Shown here: one piece after another, positions 9,504-17,500 of the stretch
How positions within the stretch are numbered: position 1 is the first letter of the stretch
Layout: every line of letters begins with the position of its first letter
Assembly (NCBI GenBank): GCA_012719955.1
Contig: JAAXZI010000176.1
Span: 1 to 58,766 of the forward strand
Source of the DNA: Phycisphaerae bacterium
GTDB lineage: Bacteria > Planctomycetota > Phycisphaerae > UBA1845 > PWPN01
Length of the DNA: 58,766 bases
Direction of reading: 5' to 3'
Made by a program: the position numbers and the translations under genes
The notes under the pieces: generated by a model
The model's input: only the letters and a program-made list of their open reading frames with translations
Databases searched by the model: none
What the model was told of the DNA's origin: nothing

Positions 9504-10796
9504 CTAACGGCCGCGTTGCTCCATGGGCACATACGAGCGCAAGGTCGGCCCGGTGTAGATCTGCCGGGGGCGATAAATGCGGCTGTTGGGATCCAGGTGT
9601 ACTTCGCGCCAGTTGGCGATCCAGCCGGGCATGCGCCCGATGGCGAAGATCACGGTGAACATGTTCACCGGAATGCCGATGGCCCGCAGAATGATCCCGC
9701 TATAGAAGTCCACGTTCGGATAGAGCTTGCGCTCCACGAAATACGAGTCGTTCAGCGCGGCCTCTTCGAGCTTCTTGGCGATGTCCAGCAGCGGGTCCGT
9801 GCGCTTCAGCTTCTCCAGAACCACGTCGCAGGCCTTCTTGATGATCTTGGCCCGAGGATCGAAGTTCTTGTACACGCGATGGCCAAAGCCCATCAGCTTC
9901 ATCTTGGAGTTCTTGGCTTTGACCTTGACGATGATCTGCTCAACACTCTCGCCGCTCTGGTGGATCTGCTCGAGCATCTGGACGACGGCCGTATTGGCTC
10001 CGCCGTGCAGCGGGCCCCACAGGGCACACACGCCCGCCGATGCCGAGGCCCACATATTCGCCTGGCTGGAGCCGACCATTCGCACCGTGGAGGTCGAACA
10101 GTTCTGCTCGTGGTCGGCGTGCAGCGTCAGGATCAGGTCCAACGCACGGACAGCGTCCGGGTCCGGCTCGTAAGGCTTGTTGGGCCGGCTGAACATCATG
10201 TGCAGGAAATTGGACACGTAGGGCAGGTCGGGGCGCGGATAGTTCATGGGCTGGCCAACCGATTTCTTGTAGCTGGCCGCCGCGATGGTCCGCACCTTGC
10301 TCATGAGCCGGGCGGCGGAGTCCATGAAACGCGCGTCATCCTCCGGCTGCAACAGCACCGGCTGGAACGAATTCGCGGCGTTGATCATGGCCGACAGTGT
10401 GCCCATCGGGTGGGCGTTGGGCGGGAAGCCCTCGAAATGATGACGCAGATCCTCGTGCAGATACTCATGCTCGCTGAGCAGCGCGCGGAAGTCGGCAAGC
10501 TGCTGGGCCGTGGGCAGTTCGCCGAAAATCACCAGGTAGGCCGTCTCGACGAAATTCGAGTGTTCCGCCAGCTCCTCGATGGGGTAGCCGCGATAACGCA
10601 GAATGCCCTTCTCGCCATCGATAAAAGTGATGCTGCTGCGGCAGGAACCGGTATTGGCGTAGCCCTCGTCAAGAGTAATCAGCCCGCTTTGGGCCCGGAG
10701 ACTCTGAACATCGATGGCGATCTCGCCTTCCGTCCCGACAATCACGGGCAGTTCGTAGGTCTTCCCGCGAAACTGCAAAACAGCCTTTTCGCTCAT
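9504..10796 (-). CDS. gltA: Citrate synthase (hexameric, type II)
   Basis: This is the first enzyme of the TCA cycle, condensing acetyl-CoA and oxaloacetate. The active-site histidines are seen in [15 protein letters not shown] and [15 protein letters not shown], and the catalytic aspartate lies in the [16 protein letters not shown] segment. The N-terminal beta-rich part, [19 protein letters not shown], is typical of the type II enzymes. The length of 430 residues is usual. It is monocistronic, convergent with thrC, and a 129-base gap separates it from the next gene upstream on the same strand. Confidence 0.96.
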   Translation of the reverse strand: MSEKAVLQFRGKTYELPVIVGTEGEIAIDVQSLRAQSGLITLDEGYANTGSCRSSITFIDGEKGILRYRGYPIEELAEHSNFVETAYLVIFGELPTAQQLADFRALLSEHEYLHEDLRHHFEGFPPNAHPMGTLSAMINAANSFQPVLLQPEDDARFMDSAARLMSKVRTIAAASYKKSVGQPMNYPRPDLPYVSNFLHMMFSRPNKPYEPDPDAVRALDLILTLHADHEQNCSTSTVRMVGSSQANMWASASAGVCALWGPLHGGANTAVVQMLEQIHQSGESVEQIIVKVKAKNSKMKLMGFGHRVYKNFDPRAKIIKKACDVVLEKLKRTDPLLDIAKKLEEAALNDSYFVERKLYPNVDFYSGIILRAIGIPVNMFTVIFAIGRMPGWIANWREVHLDPNSRIYRPRQIYTGPTLRSYVPMEQRGR

Positions 10797-10925
10797 GCTC
10801 GCACTCTCAATTCATCGCGTCAACGAGGTATGCATCCGCCGGGCACGCCCGTGTTGCCTGGCGTCCCGACACACTATTCTAGTTTACGACCTGAAACCGG
10901 CCCGTTCGCGGCTCAGCCGTTATAA

Positions 10926-11921
10926 TTACAGGGCCACGGGCTCGGGGTCAAGGGGGACCACCTTGCCGGTACCCTGCGAGACAGCCTTGATGGAGGCAGC
11001 CGCCAGGGTCGGAACCTGCACCGGGGGCGTGTGGGCGGTCAGGGACAGGCGAGACACCGCGGGAGCGTGCACGACCGACACCTCGTACAGAATGTGCGGC
11101 GAAATCAGCCCCAGTCGCGCCATCTGCCGGAGCTGACGCCGCTGCATCCGGGTGTACGCCAGGGCGGCGTTCCCGTTCGGATCCTCGTAGCAGACCCGCG
11201 ACTGCCGCCCGTTCTTGAGCACATCCAGGATCCGGTCCAGGCATTCGGCCCGGTACTCGCGCATAAGCTGGTCGGACAACTGCCAGCGAGACAACCGAAG
11301 CCAGCTATCCATGGCCCAGCGCAGCGTATGGCGGCTGACGAACCGGTTGACGCGGTAGAACAGCCGCCAGTTCAGCGAAAAAGGCAGGAAGGTGTCCGTC
11401 AGCCGTGCGGACAGCACCTGCCCGTGCTCATCGAATACTTCGCGCAGGACGCCGCGCAGCTCGCTCCAGTAGTACGGTCCGATAGTCGTGTCCGCGCGCA
11501 GTTCCCAGTACAGGTGGCCGAAGGACATCGTGGTCCGGGTCAACGTCATCTGGCGGGGCAGAAACTTCCCATGGGCCACCGTGTCGGCGGCCAGATGAGA
11601 GAGATACCCCAGGGCGAACGCCTTGCCCCGGTCGGTGGTCGCATCTGCCAGGATGGCGAATCCGGTCGTCCAGTGGTGACAGACCTGCTTGATCCGGCTC
11701 AGCCGCTTGGCCACTACCACGTCAGCGGCGATGTTGCCGAAGATGTAATCCTTGCGATAGCGGGCCAGGATGGCGGCGACGGCCGCGGGCAGAAGGGGCA
11801 GGCAGCCCAGAACGTCGGAAGCCAGTTTGACATGGGTGGCCGGTCCCCAGGCGTAGGCCTCAGCCGGCCCGACCAGGACCAGAACCACGAAAACGATCGC
11901 TATCAACCCCCGCTTGGACAT
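10926..11921 (-). CDS. Zinc-dependent phospholipase C-like secreted protein
   Basis: The protein carries an N-terminal signal peptide (MSKRGLIAIVFVVLVLVGPAEAYAWG). It then matches the zinc-dependent phospholipase C / S1-P1 nuclease-like fold: WGPATHVKLA after the signal, then DYIFGNIAADVV, CHHWTTGFAIL, and ALGYLSHLAADTVAHGKFLP, which supply the His and Asp zinc ligands. Such proteins are common but poorly characterised in planctomycetes. The frame is open for 36 more codons upstream, but the ATG at 11921 is chosen because it begins the signal peptide. The mature N-terminus would start with the first zinc-ligand tryptophan, as in known family members. The lipid or other substrate is unknown. 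Confidence 0.75.
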   Translation of the reverse strand: MSKRGLIAIVFVVLVLVGPAEAYAWGPATHVKLASDVLGCLPLLPAAVAAILARYRKDYIFGNIAADVVVAKRLSRIKQVCHHWTTGFAILADATTDRGKAFALGYLSHLAADTVAHGKFLPRQMTLTRTTMSFGHLYWELRADTTIGPYYWSELRGVLREVFDEHGQVLSARLTDTFLPFSLNWRLFYRVNRFVSRHTLRWAMDSWLRLSRWQLSDQLMREYRAECLDRILDVLKNGRQSRVCYEDPNGNAALAYTRMQRRQLRQMARLGLISPHILYEVSVVHAPAVSRLSLTAHTPPVQVPTLAAASIKAVSQGTGKVVPLDPEPVAL

Positions 11922-12103
11922 CCTTAATTTTGCCACATCCTTCGGCCAACTCAGATCACATTGCCAATGATAGCCCGGCAGGACACCAAAAACCAAGCCC
12001 GAAACCTCGACCGGATTGTGGGTTGACATCCCCCATCGGAAGAGCTTTAATCTCTATCGAATTTAAGGCGCTATTGCACTTGCGTGGTGCGGGAGTTCCT
12101 CAC

Positions 12104-12472
12104 ATGCCGGATATGCCGGAGAGTACGCTGAACCTCAGGATCCGCAAGCAGAACGACGTGTGCATCGTCGAGTTCCTGGACCGCAAGATCCTCGAAGAAC
12201 ACACCATCAACCAGATTGGCGAGCGGCTCGGCGAAGTCATGGAAGACGAGGCGCAGCCCAAACTGCTGCTGGACTTTCGCAACGTGGAGCATCTTTCGAG
12301 CGCCGCGCTGGGCATGTTGATCACCCTGAACAAGCAGCTTGGCGAGCGGCAGGGACGCCTCGTGTTGGCCAATATTCACCCCCAGATCTACGAGGTCTTT
12401 AAGATTACCCGGCTCAATAAGCACCTCAACATCCAGAGCAGCACGGAAGATGCGATCAAAGCGTTCGCATGA
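12104..12472 (+). CDS. STAS-domain anti-sigma factor antagonist (first copy)
   Basis: This is a 122-residue STAS protein of the SpoIIAA/RsbV type. The segment LLLDFRNVEHLSSAALGML holds the serine that a partner kinase would phosphorylate to switch off binding. The ATG follows GGGAG with good spacing. It is the first of three tightly packed genes (STAS, HATPase, STAS), so it probably competes with a sigma factor or effector for the HATPase encoded next. No sigma factor is encoded nearby. Confidence 0.88.
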   Translation: MPDMPESTLNLRIRKQNDVCIVEFLDRKILEEHTINQIGERLGEVMEDEAQPKLLLDFRNVEHLSSAALGMLITLNKQLGERQGRLVLANIHPQIYEVFKITRLNKHLNIQSSTEDAIKAFA

Positions 12473-12488
12473 CCAGACGGGCGGGCCG

Positions 12489-12908
12489 GTGCTCTCCCAC
12501 GCCCGGCCATTGCCTCACCAGGCCGTGATCCCCAGCGATCTCTGTGCCGCGCGCGAGATCGAGGAAGAAATCCTCCGCCAGGCTGAAACCTGCGGCTACA
12601 GCCCCGAGTGCGGCTTCGCCATCCGCCTGGCTCTGGAAGAGGCCGTCGTCAACGCCCACAAACACGGCAACAAGGGGGACCCTAACAAAAAAATCGTGAT
12701 CAGCTATCGCGTCGATCCGCACTGCGTGGTGGTGCGCGTCCGCGATGACGGACCGGGTTTCGACCCCGCCAGCCTGCCGGACTGCACGGCGCCCGACCGG
12801 ATCGACCTGCCCTGCGGACGCGGTATCATGCTGATGAACGCCTACATGGATTCGGTCACCTACAACGAGCAGGGAAACGAGGTCCAATTAATCAAGGAGA
12901 GGTGCTGA
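12489..12908 (+). CDS. RsbW/SpoIIAB-like serine kinase, HATPase fold
   Basis: This is a GHKL-type ATPase acting as anti-sigma factor and STAS kinase. The N-box LALEEAVVNAHKHGN and the G1 box RDDGPGFDP are followed by GRGIMLMNAYMDSV, the G2 region, all in family order. The GTG at 12489 gives 139 residues. An in-frame ATG at 12450, inside the preceding gene, is the alternative. The stop overlaps the third gene's ATG (TGATG), so stoichiometric production with the second STAS protein is likely. The target is not encoded in view. Confidence 0.85.
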   Translation: MLSHARPLPHQAVIPSDLCAAREIEEEILRQAETCGYSPECGFAIRLALEEAVVNAHKHGNKGDPNKKIVISYRVDPHCVVVRVRDDGPGFDPASLPDCTAPDRIDLPCGRGIMLMNAYMDSVTYNEQGNEVQLIKERC

Positions 12909-13279
12909 TGGGCTCTTTCTCCTCTGAGTCACCCTGTTCGCGCGAACTCCGATTGGAAGTGGAGCGCCGCGGCAGCGCGGCGATAGTCAAGCTGGCCGGC
13001 GCCGCCCACATGGACGTCTTCAATACCCTGCGGGACCAATTGCTCAGCCTGATCGACGAAAGCACGCCCCAGCTCGTCCTGGACTTAAGCGACCTCGATT
13101 TCATCAACTCGGCGGGCCTGGGAGCACTCATCGCCGCCCACCGGCGCTGCCAGCATCACAAGGGCGCGGTCAAGCTCGTCGCTCCGCAACCGGCCATCGA
13201 GGAAATTCTGACGGTCACCAAACTCACCAGGATTCTGCCCGTCCACCCGTCCGTCGATGCGGCCCTGGCGTCGAGCTGA
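12908..13279 (+). CDS. STAS-domain anti-sigma factor antagonist (second copy)
   Basis: This is a 123-residue STAS protein. LVLDLSDLDFINSAGLGAL contains the phosphorylatable serine in the usual DxxxxxSxGLGxL context. The ATG lies eight bases after AAGGAGAGG and overlaps the stop of the kinase gene by one base. It differs considerably from the first STAS copy, so the two are old paralogues that may answer to different signals. It ends the three-gene module. Confidence 0.88.
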   Translation: MGSFSSESPCSRELRLEVERRGSAAIVKLAGAAHMDVFNTLRDQLLSLIDESTPQLVLDLSDLDFINSAGLGALIAAHRRCQHHKGAVKLVAPQPAIEEILTVTKLTRILPVHPSVDAALASS

Positions 13280-13540
13280 AATATTTCAAAGCGGCGGGCG
13301 ACTGCCCTCGTGGGACTTTCCAGAGCCGGCGGCGCTGCCGTACCGGCTAAATCAAAAAGGCACATCGGCCGAGGAGATCGAACCGCGCCTCCGGGCCAGG
13401 TCGGCAGATCCGGCCTCCGGGGGTATCCGGCGTTCGGGGACACATGACTTCAAAAATGCCACTGGACAGCCCGGCCCGGGCCTGCTATCTTACCCCCCTC
13501 ACGAGCCGGGTTTGGCCCCTCTGGTGGTTTCTACCGGCCG

Positions 13541-13549
13541 TGCTATAAT
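13541..13549 (+). promoter_or_regulatory. Extended -10 promoter element for tRNA-Tyr
   Basis: TGC directly followed by TATAAT forms an extended -10 element that ends 12 bases before the tRNA 5' end, as expected for a tRNA promoter. No good -35 hexamer is seen, which an extended -10 can tolerate. Confidence 0.6.
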
Positions 13550-13561
13550 GATCGACGCAGG

Positions 13562-13644
13562 GGGCGTGTGCCCGAGTGGACAAAGGGGACGGGCTGTAAA
13601 CCCGTTGGCTTCGGCCTTCGGTGGTTCGAATCCACCCGCGCCCA
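13562..13644 (+). tRNA. tRNA-Tyr (anticodon GTA)
   Basis: An 83-base tRNA with a long variable arm. The acceptor arms GGGCGTG and CGCGCCC pair over seven positions with one G-T. The anticodon stem ACGGG/CCCGT encloses the loop CTGTAAA, giving anticodon GTA. The T loop GTTCGAATC is canonical. CCA is not encoded. Confidence 0.95.
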
Positions 13645-13686
13645 GTATTCCTGTACAACTTTCCTGCACGACGCTAAGGTAAACCC

Positions 13687-14427
13687 TTGGAAGTCGATGT
13701 TATTCTCTTCGATTGGGGTGGGACCTTGTCCCAGGTCGTCCGCCAGGATGAGCTGCTCCGGCGCGGGGCTCAGGCGGCTGCGCGCGTGCTCTGCGAATCT
13801 GGAATCGAAGAGGCCATCCCCTGCCTGATCGGCAAAGTCGAGGCCATGGAGAAGGCAGCCGCCAGCCATCCCGAGCTGCGCGAGGCCGACTTCTCGGACG
13901 TGCTGCAGGCCTGGGCCCGGGAGTTTGACGGGCTGGTGCACATTGACCGCATTCCGGCCGCCATTGAGGCCATCGGCCGGGAGTGGATCGGCTCCCTGGA
14001 ACCGTTTCCGGGCTCCGTTGAGGCCGTCAAGACGCTGCACCGCCATGGAATAAAACTTGGCCTGGTGAGCAACTGCATGCTCCCGCCGGTCTACTGCCGT
14101 CAGGAATTCGAACGCCACGGCTTTGGCGGGCTTTTCAATTTCACGCTGTTCTCCAGCGAGATCGGCTACCGCAAGCCCTCTCCGAAGATCTATGAAGAGG
14201 CCCTTCGGCGGGCATTCCCCCAGGACCGACCGGCGGACCTGTCCCGGGTGATGTTCGTGGGCGACTCGCCCGCTTTCGATGTGGCCGCCCCGGCCGCTCT
14301 GGGCATGAAAACCGCCCTGGTCACCTGTTACAAGGGCATCTGGTCCGCGGAGGACTACGCCCGGGCCAAGCCCGATCTGCGAATCGACGCCGTCGCCGAA
14401 CTGCCCGCTCGACTGGGCATGGCGTAG
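13687..14427 (+). CDS. HAD-superfamily hydrolase, DWGGT variant
   Basis: This is a 246-residue haloacid-dehalogenase-like hydrolase. Motif I is FDWGGTLS, carrying the nucleophile Asp but with Gly in place of the usual second Asp. Motif II is LGLVSNC, and the lysine motif YRKPSPKIYEEAL and motif IV MFVGDSPAFDVAAPAALGM are intact. The start is TTG at 13687, 43 bases after tRNA-Tyr and preceded by TAAGGT, so the gene may be read from the tRNA promoter. It is probably a small-molecule phosphatase, but the substrate is unknown and the motif I change makes the chemistry less certain. Confidence 0.82.
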   Translation: MEVDVILFDWGGTLSQVVRQDELLRRGAQAAARVLCESGIEEAIPCLIGKVEAMEKAAASHPELREADFSDVLQAWAREFDGLVHIDRIPAAIEAIGREWIGSLEPFPGSVEAVKTLHRHGIKLGLVSNCMLPPVYCRQEFERHGFGGLFNFTLFSSEIGYRKPSPKIYEEALRRAFPQDRPADLSRVMFVGDSPAFDVAAPAALGMKTALVTCYKGIWSAEDYARAKPDLRIDAVAELPARLGMA

Positions 14428-14436
14428 ATCCCCGTC

Positions 14437-14577
14437 TTACCCGAAAAAGTCGAACTCATCATCAAACGGGCTGTTGCCGGTCTGGAGCGCATCGACGATG
14501 GGCGTCAGGTCGCACCTTTGCCCCGAACAGAGGCACAAGACCAGGATTACGGCAAAAACGAGCCGAAGACCGCGCAC
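14437..14577 (-). CDS. Small exported peptide, 46 residues (hypothetical)
   Basis: A short frame with a GTG start six bases after GAGGAG encodes a hydrophobic leader (RLVFAVILVLCLCSGQ) followed by an acidic tail ending FDDEFDFFG. It reads as a signal peptide with a 20-25-residue mature part, or a lipopeptide via the Cys residues. It begins 22 bases after the stop of the large Gln/Gly-rich protein on the same strand and may be its cotranscribed partner. No family is recognised. Confidence 0.45.
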   Translation of the reverse strand: MRGLRLVFAVILVLCLCSGQRCDLTPIVDALQTGNSPFDDEFDFFG

Positions 14578-14599
14578 AAGCAACTCCTCACCCAAATTC

Positions 14600-17500
14600 T
14601 CAAGGCCCCGGCCGGGAGCCCACAGAACGGTAATACGCCTCCAGGACCGATCGGTAGCGCGGCGTGATTCGCTGCCGACCGACTTCCATCAGCTCGCGGG
14701 TGCGATCCGGCGCCCGCTCGTGGGTCGTATGAAGCGTCCGCGCGGCAGGATCGACCACTGCACCGCCGCGCAAGACCTGATTGTCGCCTCGGCGGCCCTC
14801 CTCTGTTCGTACCTGCTGCGGAACAGCCGTCCGCTCCACCTGCCGCTGACCGGCAACCTTGGCCCGCCTATAGGCTTCGACAAACTGCTGTGCCTCTGGA
14901 AGGGTCCACTTCAGTTCCGCCAGGAGCGATGGATCCACCGTCCCCGCCCGCAACTCGCGTTCGAAGAGATCCATCAGGCGATCCAGACGGCCGCTGGATG
15001 AGACCGGGGCGGCAGGATCTGCCGGCGGCGGTGCGAGTTCCAGCGGCCGGTCAGGTTCGGCGGCCTTCTCAGGAATAGTCAACGGCTGCGCTGGGGCAGG
15101 TCGGCCGCCCCCGCCGTCCCCGGTCGAGCCGCCCTGGAAGTCCTGGGTACTCTGCTGGCTCTGTCTTGTCCACCGGCCTCCGCCCTGGCCTTGCCCTTGG
15201 CCCCCTTCTTCGCCCAACGCCGTGCTTTGACCCCCGCTCTGGCTTCGATCCGGTTCCGGGCCTTGGGCTTGCCCATCTCTTTCACCCTGCCTCTGCCCTG
15301 TGCCCTGGTCTGAACTCTGGCTTTGCCCCCTGCTTTGGCCTCGGCTCTCACCGCCGTCCTGGCCCGGTCCCTGGCTCAGACTACGCCCTCGGCCCCTTGC
15401 CGGCCCGTCTCCCTCTCCCTCGCCCTGCTGTTGACCACGCCCCCCACTCTGACTCTGGCCGGCTTCCTGGTTCTGCCCCTGACCCCGGCCCTGTCCTCCA
15501 CCCTGCCCCCGAGTTTGGCCGGTGTCCGGGCCCGGACTCAGGCCCCGGCCCTGTCCTTGTCCACGGTCATCACCTTGACCTTGGCCTGATGCCTGCCCCT
15601 GGCCCTGGCCTTGACCCTGATCTTGGCCCTGCCCCTGCCCTTGGCCCTGGCCTTGGCTCTGCTCCTGACCCTGACCTTGGCCTTGGCCCTGCTCTTGCTC
15701 CTGGCCTTGGCTCTGACCGTCACTCTGGCCCTGCTCCTGGCCTGGGCATTCCCCCTGATTCCCGCAAGCGTCCAGGCTTTCGCTCTCGACTTCGTCTTCA
15801 CCTTGCGTTTGGGGCTGGGCCCGTGCGGGAGCTTGCCCTGGTCTTTGATTCTGCGGTTGCTCCGAGCGTGGCTCCGGCATCGAGTTTCGGCTCTGACTTT
15901 CGCCCGGAGTCCGGCCTTGGCCGGTACGCATTGCTGATTGCCGAGTGCTGGACGCTGAACGCTGCTGACTCTCGCGCGGGGTTTGGCCCTGGCCGGCACG
16001 CCGTTCCTGTTGACTTTGGGCAGAGCGTTCACCCTGTTGTCCTTGGGCAGGGCGTTCGCTCTGACGCCGGGATTGTGCTTCTGGAGGCTCCTGGGCCGGC
16101 ATCGTGCTTCGGTGTTCGAGGCGCTGCTCGCCTTCCTGATCTTGCTCTTCCCGTTCGCTCGATTGCTCACCCTGCGGATCTGACTCGGACTTGCCGTCTA
16201 CGCCGGGAGCCTTTGCGTCGCCGTTTTCAGTTGGAGACTCCCGTGGTTCCGTAGCGGCCCGGTCGGGTGCCTGACGAATGCCGGGCGTCGGCGGTTCTTC
16301 CGAGGTCGTTTGCTGAACCGTGGAACCGGCGTTCTCACTCCTTGGATCGGCTGGTGAGTCGGCCGCTGCGTTCTGCTTCACCGGCTGGTCGGGACGAGCA
16401 TCTTCCGCCTGTCGTTGCTGAGGAGCGCCGGCTACAGCTTTTTCCTCTTTGGCCCCGCCTTTTTCCCCTTTGGACTCAGCTTTTTCCCTGGGCCCGGCGC
16501 TGGCCTCTCTTCCAGGCTGCCGGTCCTCGCCGGGTTCGGCGAAATCGTTGCCGGGTTGCTGGCCCTGCCCCGGCCGCCCCTCCCGCTGCGCCCCGGGTGA
16601 TTGATCACCCTTTGAGCCCGAGGGCTGGCCAGATCTTTCACTTGCAGTGCCTTGACCGGCCGGGTCGCTCCCCTGTCGAGACGATTCACCCGGCTGTCCC
16701 GCTGCCGCCGCTCCCTGCTGCGCCGCTGGATCGGCCTGGGCGCCGGATTTGGAACCCTCCCCGCCGGCTTGTGCGGGAGCGTTTTCGCTCCTGGTGCCGT
16801 CAGCCCCCCCGGAACCCTGCGCCTTGCCGGGCGCCGGACTGGCGTCCTCCCCGCCGGAGTGACCGCCCGCATTTCCATCCTTGCGGCCTTCGCCGGAGTC
16901 CCCGGCAGCCTGCTGCGCCCGTCCGGCGGATTGGGCTGAACGCCCTTCGGAACTCGAACCCGATTCACCCGCCGAGGACGTCGCCTCGCCGGAACCTGGT
17001 TGATCGGAGCTCTCCTGTTGGCCCTCACTTCCGCCCTGGTTTTGGCCAGAGCCGGATGCAGATGCATTGGCCCTGCTCCGGCCACTCTTGCCGGACTGGC
17101 CTTGGTTCGCGTTGCTCCCAGCCCCGGTCTGGGCCGCCTGTTGGGAGGCGTTCTCACTGCTTGCAGCTTCCGCCTGTTGTTCGCCCTTGTTTCCACCCGA
17201 CGCCGGCTGATTCGACGCCTGACCGGGGCCGGTGTTGCCTCCCTTTGATCCCCCTTGATTCCCGGAAGCAGCCTTTCCCCGTGATTGAGCGTTGGCCTGC
17301 TGCCCGGCGGCAGCGCCGTTTTGCTGTGCGCCCTGGGCGCCATCGGCCGGCGTTCCGCTCTCGGTGAGATGCTTCGCGATCGTCTCCAGCTCCTGCTGAT
17401 GGTCCTTAAGAAACTCCTCTAATTGCTTCTGAGCCAATTCCGCTTCAGCCGGTTCGTCCCCCTCCGGCTGGGCGCTTGCGACAACGGGCTGCTCACCGGC

